A stretch of DNA of 64,000 nt, from positions 34,946,001 through 35,010,000 of the forward strand of contig NC_081826.1 in assembly GCF_030867095.1 (NCBI RefSeq), given 5' to 3'. The notes beneath the pieces are model-generated. The model had not been told where the DNA came from and made no database searches. It saw nothing but the letters and a program-made list of their open reading frames with translations. Below, in pieces: positions 21,567 to 33,294 of this stretch (positions are counted from its first letter, which is position 1; each line of letters opens with the position of its first letter). This stretch comes from Alligator mississippiensis. Taxonomy: Eukaryota; Chordata; Crocodylia; Alligatoridae. Both the position numbers and the translations under genes were made by a program.

Positions 21567-21899
21567 TGCTAATTTATCGAGTCTGCTCTAATGAGCTGTA
21601 ATTACAGTGCACCAGAGCAGGTGTTCTGCACTTCTACAGGCACAGACAATGACTACAGCAGAACTGAAGGCCCTTTTGATGAGGCCAATAGAAACCACTG
21701 CAGCTGCTGGGACAATGACCACATGCCCAGAAGGGGGAAGAGGAAAGGGTTACATAAATCTGGCTCCTAGGATGCAGCCTCAGGCTGGCCCTGCTAGGCT
21801 TACAGAAGGAGTTCTGCAGGGAGTCTCATACAGAAGCAAAGTGATTTCAGTTTCATGTTTGTATTGCTGTTTCAGCTGTGAGGCATGAGAATGACTGAA

Positions 21900-24800
21900 A
21901 GAGTCATGGGAGGCCACTGAAGATATCTAGTGGGTGGGCATGGATTATGTTACTGACTTTGAAAGCAGGCTGCCAGAGACCCAGGACCTTGGTGGAGGAG
22001 GACAGAGTGAAGCACCTGCAAACTCACTCTGGTTTTTGAGGACAGCCTAGTGTGGCTGCAAAGGAGTGCCCCAGCCACCCCATTTCCTTGGACTCTGCCA
22101 GCCATGTGTCACCTTGTATTTCTCAAAAGAGCTCGTAGATAAAATTTTAAGCATCACTATTTTGATATAGCTATTAGATCTCATAATTCAGTGTATAACC
22201 CATTTAAAAAGGTTATCTTTTTGTGAAGTAAATAAAAACATTGATTAATAATGCTTAGATTCTTTTAGTGTCAACTTCTAAGTGAGCCCGAGCCAAGGAA
22301 AATAGGCAAAACCCTTTATCTGCTTTGCATAAGGGGTGTGCTGATCTCAGCCTCCAAAACATTCCCCCCACGGACCATCAGCAGTGGTCTTCAGGATCGG
22401 TTATTTTATTTAAGGAACTGGGATGGAGCTCAGCACCTTGTGATGTTTGGCCTGGGAATGTCCAAAGAAGGTTGAAAGCCACTTTGGCTTTTCCCTCTGA
22501 ACAGGTGCTTTGTGGATCTAAATTTTAAAGTGTAATTATGAAGTCATTGAAAAGTAAGAGGCAACACTAAGATTTAGAGAGAGAGAAAGGGTGTGTCAAT
22601 TTAAATCTGCTGAGTCCTTAATTGCAGGGGAGGGGGGTTCTATTAGAAAACAAAATATTTGCAATATGAGTGAATTTAATAATATGGGTTAAGATCAGTA
22701 ATCATTTCCACACCTAAAATAGAAATTTAACTGAAACACAGCCTTAACTATGGAGTCACTACTAAATGGCTCCATCATATAAATATACGTGTATAATGGA
22801 CATAAAGTACCTCAGGGATTTTCCTTTAATTCATCATTCTAATGCCTGTCTCTACAATACATGCATGCATACAAACGGTATCTCCCCCTCTGTTAAACAT
22901 GCAGCATTTATTCTGCTTTTAGATCAAGGATTTGAATGGTGCAGCTTGCTATAATTGGGATTTCCTTTAAAATATTGAACATTTTTTACTGCTAACCACT
23001 ATCTTCAAAATCCTAGGGCAACGTTCCAAGAGCTTTGATTTGTCCCCAAATGATTTGGTTCCCAGAATGTTTCAATTTCTGGATTTAGCAACCCTGAGCT
23101 GTGGTGCAGAAAAATATATTTTAAAAAAATCTTTGAAGCTAGGTGCGAAGAAGAGCCAAATAGCCAGCTAGAAATTGCAGCATGCTTTATTTTATTTTTT
23201 TCAGCATCAGGATTCCAGCCCAGCAGGCATACAAGCATATAGTGTTTGCCAGAAAACACAACGAATGAACTAGATATTGGGATTTAACTTTTTCTAATAA
23301 TAAAAAGTCAGAGAAAATGTGGCTACTGATGTTAGTTTGGTAATTATCAGCTTCCATATTATCTGTCTTTTTTCACCATTGCTGATGGACACAGCCTGCT
23401 GAACTCTACTTTCAAGCTTACAATCCTAGGTATGAGCAAAACTGTGCTTGCATTTTAAACCTTAGAATAAAGGTAATTCCCTTTCTATCCTACCTCCATA
23501 TCGCCTCATCTTCAATGACAGAAATAAACCCAGAAATCTAGCAGCAGCCCTGTGCCAGGGATCTGAGTTTTCAGTCCTCGGCTTGCTACTTCACTCTACA
23601 TGCTGGCAATAGCTGGAAACTCAAGGGAACTGGAGAGATTTATGCTTGGTCTTTAAGGAATTTGCATCACTATCCAGCAGCTCCTGCTGAAGTGACATCA
23701 ATATTTTCCTGAAAAACCTTCTTGCAAGGGAGAAAGGGCCCATGTAGAAGCTAGAGGGGGTTTGTGGTAGAAATTCCAGAAAGGTGTTTTAGGTGCAGAC
23801 TTAATTGACCCCTTCATTAATGAGTTGGAAGTGAAAGTAACTAGCCCATAATTAAATTGAAAGGACTTGCAAACTTCAGTGGAGATAGAAAAATAAGGGG
23901 CCTATAATAAAGGGATTAGATACACAGACAGAAAAATCACAAAATGACAGGAAAGTTTGGAGGCTGAGAGAAAGGAAAAAAGGCAAAAGGCATTTTACGG
24001 TAATTATTTTTACAATTGATTTGTGTTCCTATCCATTAATTTGCTTCAGACAACACCAATTCCAGGTATCGAGTGGTCAGTACAATACTACAATTAGATA
24101 TTCAGTAGACATTTAATAAGGGCATGAGGGAGGTCTAAGGTAGAAAGCTAGTTGTGAATCATCATCACATCATCATAAGGTTTGCTAGGGATAGGAACCA
24201 TATCCATGTGAAGCAAAGACAGGAACCTGTTCTACATGAATATGACTTTGTATAGTCTTACCTATCAGTCTCCATATGTAGGGCTATGCTGGTCAGAGAC
24301 ATGATATTACCCTGATGAGCACAGGAAGAGAGGCGTGACTGTATGTGTTCTTAAAGAGAGCTGAATATGTTTGGCTGACAGAAATGTGAGCATTTTTTTA
24401 TATTCTTCCACTCCGGTATACGGTGCGGGAAGCTCAGAATTCTATTCTTATCAGTCAGATTGGAAAATCTGGAAACTTGGAGGACTAAAAAATGCATGCT
24501 ACACATCTATGTTTGTACATGAAGAATTAAACTGGTTAACAAAAATGCAAAATAAAAGGTTGCACATTTGATTTTTGTTTCAGAAAGCACTTTGTGTTGT
24601 GGACTCCCTGGACTGTGGAAGTCTACGCCATACCCCCAATAAAGGAGATGTCAGAAGGCAGAGCAAGTACAATATAATAAATTATTAATGTTAGTAAACA
24701 TTGATTTGTTTAGATTTAATATAGAGGATTAAGGAATGAGGAATGAAAAAATGGGCATCAGGGAGTGCCCCCAGGTAAAATGCAGTTCCATAGTTATAAA

Positions 24801-25160
24801 AATTTAATTTGACTGCATTGGGAATAATTGCTCTATTTGTAGCAGCCTTATGCCAGCAAGATAACAGTCAGTCAAATGGACATCATCCTGTATATGCTCT
24901 TAAACAGCTGAATCATATTTTTTGATTGGAGAATGGTGTTGTATCCAATTGTTATAAAAACCACCCCGTTAAAAAAATAGACTAAGATAAACTAAGCATT
25001 GAAACATCCTTATGCAAAGCAACTCCCTTTCTAATCTCATTTAGAAGCCAGAAACATTTCTTCTGAAAATTGAAAATCAGTTGCATTGTAACAAAACCTT
25101 TTGGACATGTTTCTTACTAGGGCCCCCCAATATTTCTGCAGATTAAACAGATAAATTAAA
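21900..25160. other. Mostly unique AT-rich non-coding DNA, nothing recognised
   Basis: No frame above 85 codons, no transposon terminus, RNA gene or tandem array. A small A-rich duplication (AGATAAATTAAACAGATAA) sits at the right edge next to the AT microsatellite. Confidence 0.55.
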
Positions 25161-25163
25161 CAG

Positions 25164-25168
<5 letters not shown>

Positions 25169-25210
<42 letters not shown>

Positions 25211-25230
25211 GATAAATTATATATATATAT
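25169..25230. repeat. (AT)n microsatellite
   Basis: Uninterrupted AT dinucleotides broken only by GTATATATATATATATGATAA, followed by another ATATATATAT run. Confidence 0.95.
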
Positions 25231-26137
25231 GCTAAGAGACTTTTACACTGTTGGGACAAGGTTTAAATTGTGATACAATTTTTATAAAATAAAGCAAAAA
25301 AACACAACATATAAAAGTGAACATAGTCTACACATGGGGAATGGTTTAATATATTTTCTGGGCACTCCATGAAAAAATGCCAAAGTGAGGAGCCACTGTC
25401 TTAGCTGAAGAGCTGCAGGAAGAAATGTACCATCTGTATCTCCACTAATAACTGTCTTCCATCCCTTTTCCACCACTCTTCATGACCACTGAGAAAACGT
25501 CATTAATAACTGATACAAAGAATCACACATGTGCATATAGATAAACCAAGGATGACAAAATATCAACTTGCAGTTGCTCAATTGAAAGCCGTATCTGTAC
25601 AACGGGTAATTACTTTTAATTTAATTAGGACTCCTGGTATTGTTTCTATCTCATAGATTACATTATAACATGTAATGTGTTAAAGTAGCAAGACAAACTG
25701 GGGGAAGGCGACTCAGAAAATATTATCTGTTTTGTCTAGCAATAATACCATTCTAGCGCTAGCACTTACTACCCATGGCCCAATGATCAGTTCTTATATT
25801 CTACCCCTTCTAGAATTTTTCTACATAAAGCTGAACAAATTAAGATGACTTGTAAAAATAATATCTATTTCCAAAAACTGATTTACTAGACAAAATTCTG
25901 CATTGAATCAATGTCCTATATGGTCCCATTACCAATCCTTTTTTCCCTTCAATGGCAAATTCTAATCCTAACTCAAACTTCAGTTAATCAGCTGCAAAGC
26001 GTGACCTAAATCACATAATGTAATCCAGATCAACCATGCTTCAGCAGTTGCAAAGCCCTTTAGGCAGCCAAGAATGCAAGAGTCCTGGGCCAAAGTGAGA
26101 ACAAGCAAAAAGGGACATGACTCAATAGCCCAGTGAT

Positions 26138-26240
26138 GAGGTCATTCCTGTAGAGGGACAGAAAGACTGAATTCTGGTCCCTGCTCCAAGAACAGTTTTT
26201 GCATTTTTACCTTTAAGAGTCACTGGTTATAACCAGAAAA
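26138..26240. repeat. Short tRNA-like/hairpin repeat copy
   Basis: Begins CAATAGCCCAGTGATGAGGT and has GAATTCTGGTCCCTGCTCC further in, matching the left half of the sauropsid repeat also seen at 53202-53312. Decayed. Confidence 0.4.
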
Positions 26241-26720
26241 ACCGTGATCCTCCTCAGGAAAGAAGATCCATCACCTGGCTACAGCCAGGATTGCCTTACT
26301 TGTTTTCTTTCCGGTCCTCTGATTCTTGCCTTCTTGGCTACACAGTTACTTAGCTGCAGCAGGAGGAAGGTGCCCACACCCAGGCTATTCTACTACATGA
26401 CTGTTAGGACACTTTTTTGGGAGTAGATTTAAATTTCATCAGGTTGTAGAAGGCCAAGAAACCATGCCCCCCACTTCTTGTAGTCAATATACTGTTATGA
26501 ACCACCACTAGTCAATTGCTCATCTACCCTCCAAAGAGGACAAGGCACTATGGACCCCAAGATGATGGGGATCTCTACTCCTCATCCCTGGGTCAGACCC
26601 TTAAACACTGGAAGGCAGGAATTCAGACACACCTTTCTGCTCAGTGTTTCCTATGGGTTTATTCAAGAAAGAGCCTTGCTGAGTGCCTAAGAGCTCTGAA
26701 AACCTTTCAAAGGTACCAAA

Positions 26721-27140
26721 GGGCCTTGTTACACATTGATTTCAGGCAGCTTCTGGAGCTTTTAACCACTGGATTATCCACACATTAACACCTGAAACTA
26801 GTTTTAAGCAGTCTTTAGGCAGCTAAAAGTTATGCCACTCTAGCCTATGTTCATCTGTGATCTGTGCTACCCAGCTCATGTTACACTAATGTATAGACAC
26901 TTTAGTCTCCTACTTCCCCCCCCCCCACACTGGTCTGAATTGGGTCCACTGCTCCCCACATTGCCCTCTCCAGCACCCCATATCCCTGCTCACTGCCTCC
27001 CTGCCCTCTTACTTGTGGCTGCCTACACTGTCTGTCCCAGGGGAGCAGGCAGGGAAGGGTTAATCTGCCTGCCCAACCACTGCCATTACTATGCTCAGGG
27101 CTGGGCTCAGCCTGGAGAAGAGCAGTAGCTTGGCAGTATT
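26721..27140. mobile_element. MITE family B, left part
   Basis: Starts GGGCCTTGTTACACATTGAT and shares with the complete copy at 36662-37342 the ordered words TTATCCACACATTAACACCT, GAAACTAGTTTTAAGC, ATCTGTGATCTGTGCTAC, TCCCTGCTCACTGCC, CTTACTTGTGGCTGCC, GGAGCAGGCAGGGAAGGGTT and GAAGAGCAGTAGCTTGGCAG. Similarity stops at about 27140, so the right third is missing. Confidence 0.7.
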
Positions 27141-27168
27141 GGAATTGGGTCCCTCCCCAGGGACAGTA

Positions 27169-27192
27169 CAGTACAGTACAGTACAGTACAGG
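27169..27192. repeat. (ACAGT)n microsatellite
   Basis: Five perfect copies of the pentamer next to the truncated end of the MITE. Confidence 0.9.
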
Positions 27193-27284
27193 CAGCCAGA
27201 TATAAGTGTTGCCCTGAGGGGTCAGGCCAATGCTCAGGCTTTCAATATTGTGCTGTTAGACGGGAGGGCATGGTATACAATTGC

Positions 27285-27655
27285 ACATGCACACATAAAA
27301 ATCAATTAAACACACATACACTCACTAGGTGCATACATCCCTACTAGGCATATACACTCACACTAGCAACTCAGATACACACACGTTTAAAATAACCAGT
27401 CTAGGTTCATGCATACCTATCACCAGTTTAATCCCATATACACTACACACACCAAATTTAGACAGAATCAGTTACCAACACCTGCATATCCAATACACAC
27501 GTGTGGATTACTAATTCATATACCACACACACAATGATATCTATATATGTGTATATATGTGTATTTACTAATTCACACACATACCACTCACCTACACATA
27601 CACGCAGGTGAGTTCCTAAGTTGGGTGTTGTGATGTGCATGTATGTATGTATGTG
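27285..27655. repeat. CA/TG-rich low-complexity region
   Basis: Irregular ACACACA, CATACAC and GTATATATGTGTATT runs, ending in a (GTAT)n tract at 27640-27652 directly before the CR1 3' end. Confidence 0.8.
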
Positions 27656-27658
27656 CTT

Positions 27659-29600
27659 ATAGATTCATAGATTCATAGATGTTAGGGTCGGAAGGGACCT
27701 CAATAGATCATCAAGTCCGACCCCCTGCATAAGCAGGAAAGAGTGCTGGGTCTAGATGACCCCAGCTAGATACTCGTCTAACCTCCTCTTGAAGACCCCC
27801 AGGGTAGGGGAGAGCACCACCTCCCTTGGGAGCCCGTTCCAGACCTTGGCCACTCGAACTGTGAAGAAGTTCTTCCTTATGTCCAGCCTAAATCTGCTCT
27901 CTACTAGCTTGTGGCCATTGTTTCTTGTAACCCCCGGGGGCGCCTTGGTAAATAAATCCTCACCAATTCCCTTCTGTGCCCCCGTGATGAACTTATAGGC
28001 AGCCACAAGGTCGCCTCTCAACCTTCTCTTGAGGAGGCTGAAAAGGTCCAGTTTCTCTAGTCTCTCCTCGTAGGGCTTGGTCTGCAGGCCCTTGACCATA
28101 CGAGTTGCCCTTCGCTGTACCCTCTCCAGGTTATCCGCATCCTTCTTGAAGTGTGGCGCCCAGAATTGCACACAGTACTCCAACTGCGGTCTGACCAACA
28201 CCCTATAGAGGGGAAGTATCACCTCCCTGGACCTATTTGTCATGCATCTGCTGATGCACGATAAAGTGCCATTGGCTTTTCTGATGGCTTCGTCACACTG
28301 CCGGCTCATGTTCATCTTGGAGTCCACTAGGACTCCAAGATCCCTTTCCACCTCTGTGCCACCCAGCAGGTCATTCCCTAGGCTGTAGGTGTGCTGGACA
28401 TTTTTCCTCCCTAGGTGCAGCACTTTGCATTTCTCCTTGTTGAACTGCATCCTGTTGTTTTCTGCCCACTTGTCCAACCTATCCAGGTCTGCCTGCAGCT
28501 GTTCCCTGCCCTCCGGCGTGTCCACTTCTCCCCATAGCTTTGTGTCATCTGCAAACTTGGACAGAGTACATTTCACTCCCATGTCCAAGTCACTGATGAA
28601 GACATTAAAGAGTATTGGTCCAAGGACCGAACCCTGCGGGACCCCACTGCCCACACCCTTCCAGGTCGAGACCGACCCATCTACCACGACTCTTTGGGTG
28701 CGACCCTCTAGCCAATTCGCCACCCACCAGACTGCAGTCATCCACATCACAGCCTCTTAACTTGTTCACCAGTATGGGGTGGGATACCGTATCGAAGGCC
28801 TTCCTGAAGTCTAAGTATACGACATCCACCCCTCCTCCTGTGTCCAGACATTTCGTAACCTGGTCGTAGAAAGAAACTAGGTTGGTCAGGCACGATCTGC
28901 CCGCCACAAACCCATGCTGTTTTCCCCTCAGCATAATTTGCCCTGCCGGGCTCTCACAAATGTGAGCCTTGATAATTTTTTCAAAGACTTTACCAAGGAT
29001 GGAGGTGAGACTGACCGGCCTATAGTTGCCCGGGTTCTCCTTCCTCCCCTTTTTGAAAATGGGGACCACGTTAGCCCTTTTCCAGTCCTCCGGGACTTGG
29101 CCCGTGCGCCACGAGCATTCGAATATTCCCGCCAGTGGCTCTGCAATGATGTCGGCCAGTGCCTTCAGCACCCTCGGATGGAGCCCATCCGGGCCTGCCG
29201 ACTTAAAGGCATCCAATTCTTCCAAGTGACTCTGCACCACCTCAGGATCTACGTATGGAAGTCTGGCGCCTTGCTGCTGCCTCTCTACAACCCCAGTGAG
29301 AGACTTGTCGTGCCCCTCACTTAGGAACACTGAGGCAAAGAACTCGTTGAGGAGTTCAGCCTTGTCCCCCCTATCTGTCACCAATTGTTTCTGCCCATTT
29401 AGCAGCGGTCCTATTCCTCCCTGGGCCTTCCTTTTACTCCCAATATATCTAAAAAACAATTTCTTGTTGTCCTGTACTTGGGTTGCCATCCTCAGCTCCA
29501 TGGTAGCTTTGGCCCGCCTAACTGCCTCCCTACAAGCACGAGCAGAGGAGGTATATTCATCTTTAGTGATCTCACCCTGTTTCCACTTTTTATGTGCTTG
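27659..29600 (-). mobile_element. CR1 LINE, longest and best preserved copy
   Basis: The 3' end is at 27659 (tandem ATAGATTC repeats, then GGTCGGAAGGGACCTCAATA), and homology runs on the minus strand to about 29600. The copy covers the reverse transcriptase and C-terminal domain of ORF2 but not the endonuclease, so it is 5' truncated. The long open stretches suggest a relatively young insertion compared with the other CR1 copies here. The boundary at 29600 is by loss of recognisable sequence, not by a target duplication. Confidence 0.93.
27752..29501 (-). pseudogene. CR1 ORF2 reverse transcriptase, one frameshift
   Basis: Two frames make up one RT. The upstream frame (from 29501) reads through fingers and palm: SAGPDGLHPRVLKALAD, NYRPVSLTSILGKVFEKII, and motif A VVYLDFRKAFDTVSHPILV. 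It leaves frame just after NKLRGCDVDD, near 28735-28745. The downstream frame (28750-27752, 332 codons) continues with [20 protein letters not shown], motif B SGVPQGSVLGPILF and the catalytic KFADDTKLWGEV (FADD at 28544-28555), and ends with [20 protein letters not shown] and the stop. The catalytic aspartates are intact, and a single indel separates the halves. The N-terminal endonuclease is missing, so it cannot be autonomous. It would have served in target-primed reverse transcription in the nucleus. Confidence 0.9.
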
Positions 29601-30103
29601 GTGTACTTGGGATACCTGGGGAAAGGTTAAGGTAAGAAAGTAGAAGTGTAGGGAGTGAAAGCTGCTGGGAATGAAAGTTACCAGGACCGGGATTAGAACC
29701 AGTAGATTAGAGGGGCCTGGGCTGAAGAACTGAGGCTCGGGGGTAACTTAGGTTAACTGATTAAAAGACAACACCCGAAGCCTGCAGAACAGGGAAGCGA
29801 TGCCAGCATAGAGGCTGGGACCAGAGCCAGAGCTACGGGGGAGCTGAAAAGGTAGGTGGGAAGAGGGAAAATGGGACTAAGGGAAAGTGTGGGTGTTAAA
29901 GAGGGGCTCTGGGTGTGGGGAGCCAGAGGATGGCTCTGGGGCAGTTAGGGAAGCTGCAGGGAGCGGCAGTAGGTGCTGGGAGCTGGAGAAAGGCTTCAGC
30001 TGCTGGAGGAAATTGCAGGACAGCCATGAGGAGCTGGGAAGCTGTAGAGGGTGTGGAGGGATGACTATAGAAGGTGCGGGGGAAGCCTGAAAACAGAGAG
30101 ATG

Positions 30104-30400
30104 GACAGCAGAAAATCACAGGAAAAGTGGCAGGAGAGACTGAAAGGTGGCAGGGCAGCGGGAAAGTAGAGAAAGACAGCAGAAAATCACAGGGAAAAGG
30201 CAGTAGGAGTGTGGGGAGCAGGGGGACAGCAGAAAATCACAGGAAAAGTAGTAGGAGAGACTGAAAGGTGGCAGGGACAGCAGAAAAGCAGGGAGAGTCA
30301 GCAGAAAGTCACATGGAAAAGGCAGTAGATGGCACGGGAGGCTGAAAGGCAGCGGGGACAGCATGAAAGCAAGGAGATGCTGAGAGGTGGCAGAAAAGGG
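30104..30400. repeat. Minisatellite, ~121-bp period with 50-70-bp sub-units
   Basis: GACAGCAGAAAATCACAGG starts at 30104, 30175 and 30225, with decayed versions at 30276 and 30298 (CAGCAGAAAGTCACATGGAA). GACTGAAAGGTGGCAGGG follows the first and third copies, giving a higher-order spacing of about 121 bp. The 80-82-codon minus-strand frames here are low-complexity. Confidence 0.8.
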
Positions 30401-30454
30401 AAGACAGAATTGGGAGGAGATCAGGAAACTAGCGGGGGGGGGGTCTGAAGCTAA

Positions 30455-30478
30455 GAAAGAGAGAGAGAGAGAGAATGA
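30455..30478. repeat. (GA)n microsatellite
   Basis: Pure GA run inside a purine-rich stretch. Confidence 0.85.
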
Positions 30479-30529
30479 GGCTGGAATTTAAGATAAGGAA
30501 GGGACTGGGATTCAGTAAAACATGACCCA

Positions 30530-31640
30530 GCTCAGGGTTGCAAATGACAGTGGTTTTATTGAACAGGGGAGATGGTGACACAATGTCTTATTGGTTCCCT
30601 TGTACTTACCCACCCACCCACACAATGGCATCAGGGGTTAGAGAGGCTTGGTGCAGGGGCTGAAGTCCACTGAAGTCCAGGAGGAGAAAGAGAGGCATAG
30701 AGAGAAAGAGAGTCCAAATTGTAGGAGGAGGTATGCAGGTAATATCTACCTATCCCAGGCTGGAAGTTGATCCTCGATGGCCTGTCGAGGTCTCCTTCAG
30801 CTCAGTGTTGTCCAGAGTGGGTCTCCAGCAGGGTCTCTGGGGTGGATAGGTAATGTGAAGCTGGTCTGGTCCAGATGGAAATGGCATTCCTATTGGGTCT
30901 GTCTTGTGTGTGACCCTAGTGACAGGAGGCATGCCCAGGCAAGTTTCAGCCCCTGGCGTACTAAGCATGTTTGCTCCATGCAGGGATGTGCAGTTTTGGG
31001 TGTCTGTAATGGTGGGGTACAATGATAGAGTTGCTGTTTCTGCAGGGTCTTTTGTCTTTCAAATGCTGGGTTCTTGTCTCTGTTCCTGGGTGAGGTCCAT
31101 GGTTCCTGGATGAATCAATGCGAGGTGATGGCCCAGTTGTTACAGGCCATTCAGTAGAGGCCTGCTACCATTGTATTTCAATCATTCCCAATCACTCTCA
31201 TTCATCTGGGAACCAATTTACATGGGAGGGGTATATGAATCATACAGTTGCAACACAGGGGATGCCCAGGCAGAGGACACAAGATGGAGACTTAACATAC
31301 AAAATGGAACTTGACATTACTTTGTTTCACTTACAAACACAGGCCTAAACCATACAATATCCATACGAAACAAAAAAAAATCAATACGAAAATTATAATA
31401 ATACAATATACAACAGTAAAAATCAATAGAAACCTAATAATAATACAATATAAAACAGTGGATTATCCAAAACCAAAAACTTGCTACCAAAATAAAAATG
31501 TTAAAGCTTATCCTAAGTCTGAGCTTGCTTATGATTGTCTATAGGGAATAGAGAGGGAGAGAAAGAAAAGCCAGAAATAATTGAGGAAGGGAAGGGAATG
31601 CATATTTATCATATATGTATTAAAAAAGAAAAACTGGGAG
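30530..31640. other. Unassigned stretch, possibly part of an old retroelement
   Basis: On the minus strand, TGTTCAATAAAACCACTG (near 30555-30572) contains an AATAAA polyadenylation hexamer. Frames of up to 90 codons show no retroviral domain. At 31378-31461 a 43-bp AT-rich unit (AATCAATA ... AATAATACAATATA ... AACAGT) is duplicated in tandem. I could not find LTR ends. Confidence 0.3.
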
Positions 31641-31649
31641 TTTTGCTAC

Positions 31650-31870
31650 ATAAGCAGGGCTGGGGATGTGGTGGGGGAGCCCTGAGGGCAGGGAGGAATG
31701 GGGGGGGAGGGGGAGAAGAAGTGGGGTGGGGGGAGAATGGGATTCTTACTTTTCAGTCCTCCAGGCCCCTGTTACAGGCCTGAACGTGTGACTGCTTCAG
31801 TCTCGAGGTACACTAACACTGATTAACATTTGTGCAGTTCACAGGGTAAGGTGTAGCAAAACCCTAACAC
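31650..31870. mobile_element. MITE family B, right part
   Basis: Contains TTCAGTCCTCCAGGCCCCTG and TACACTAACACTGATTAACA, then TGTGCAGTTCACAGGGTAAG, corresponding to the right third of the complete copy at 36662-37342 (TTTCAGTCCTCCCAGCTGTT, TAACACTAACACTGATTAAC). Left two thirds absent. Confidence 0.65.
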
Positions 31871-32297
31871 TCCTCATTCCCTGAACCCAGATCCTAGACA
31901 CCTAAAGCTGCATATTTGGATCACATTCCTGAGGCATGGCACCCATTTTTAGGTGTGCATAAGCCTACATGGAGGCACCTGTGAGGCTGATTTAGCTCTG
32001 CTCCTAAATGCCTAGAAGTGTGTCACTAGCCCATACCCTCTTCATTTCCAAACTAAAGTGCCTGCAGTTGGTTATATGAATCATGTGGAAATTGCAACTG
32101 GTTCATCAAGAAAAAACCCACCTTCTGTTAGGCTGTGGCCCTGAGCCCAGAACGTGGCCTGCCTGCTCATCCCAGTCTGCCACCTCCTCAATACAACACT
32201 GTGGCAGACACAGGTGGTCAGAACTCTCCATGTGGGCCTAGCCAAATACCCACTCCCTGCCACTGGAGTGCCAGCCTAGGTCAGCTCATCCTTCACC

Positions 32298-32657
32298 TAG
32301 GGTAGCCACTGGTCCTGTTTTATACTGGATTGTCCTGTTTTTAAGCCCTTTCCCCTGTCCATTCCTGAATGAAGAATGGATTGCAAAAAGTCCTGTTTTT
32401 CAGTTCATTGGTGGAAATACATGTCAGTCATTTGTCCTCGTGATTCTATTAGCTGTGCGTAGAAGTAGGGAAGTGCACAACCCGGAGGAAAGGGGTTCTG
32501 AGCCAGCCACGGATGGAGGGAGGTGGTGGCCCTGCCCTTTGCTGCTGATTGGCTAAGGGGCCCACTGGCCCCACCCCTCACTGCTGATTGGCTGAGAAGG
32601 TGCACCTCTCACCAAGGGGCTGTCCTGTATTCTGGGGATGCATCAGTGGCCACCCTA
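32298..32657. mobile_element. hAT non-autonomous transposon, clean ends
   Basis: The inverted termini TAGGGTAGCCACTG (left) and TAGGGTGGCCACTG (right, read in reverse) match at 13 of 14 positions. The octamer CCTTCACC flanks both sides exactly (32290-32297 and 32658-32665), the 8-bp duplication expected of the hAT superfamily. The interior repeats GCTGCTGATTGGCT and has a short CCTGTTTTT motif three times. No transposase is encoded, so it must have been moved in trans. Confidence 0.9.
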
Positions 32658-32669
32658 CCTTCACCCCTT

Positions 32670-33290
32670 CCAATATAAACCCTTAACCCAGAAAAGGAAG
32701 TATCTTGGTAACAAGGTTTAATTCTGTACCTAGGCGATCGCACCCTTGACTTGTGCTGATACCAGCTTCCTGAAAGACTCTCCGGATACCTGACCCAGCT
32801 TGCACAGGGACTCCAAGTTTGGCCTGACCCTTATGGAACCTGACCTAAGGGCCTTGGTTTAATTTCCTGGATACCTGACCCAGCTAACCTCCTGACCTCA
32901 CGCTCTGCCTCAGTTCCCAAGATGGATATCTTGGCTTTTCTACATTTGGACTTGGTACATTCCCTTTGGACCTTTGCTGCTTTTCCAGACCCTGAGGTGA
33001 CCCCCATACCTGGCTCCCTACAGTCCAGCATGACACTAACTTCCCTACACCAAAGATAGTACATATCATAGGTATACTGCTGCCTTTACTAGCAACTTTG
33101 GAAGTCAAGAGACATTTCAAGGTCTTGCAGTGTTCAAAATGACACAAAGGATTTCAGCTGGCCATGTCCCTATCTAGATCTTGCCACTACAACTAGAGTC
33201 TGCAAAATGAATTCTGAAAAGCCTGGAGCAGAAACCTTCATAAAACACAGTTCTAAGCTATGGAATGCCGCAAGACCAGAGATCAGAGTA
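32670..33290. other. Non-coding stretch, nothing recognised
   Basis: A local repeat GGATACCTGACCCAGCT occurs twice (about 32783 and 32868). Frames up to 87 codons have no domain character. Confidence 0.5.
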
Positions 33291-33294
33291 AGTC

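Noticed and set aside
24371-24571. 66-codon frame as a small protein
   Set aside because: No domain, no conserved context, and within the range expected by chance.
25169-25230. Replication origin or matrix-attachment site
   Set aside because: A plain AT microsatellite. Nothing beyond composition supports a function.
30104-30400. CRISPR array
   Set aside because: Repeats are long, directly abutting and diverged, without unique spacers of constant length. The genome is vertebrate.
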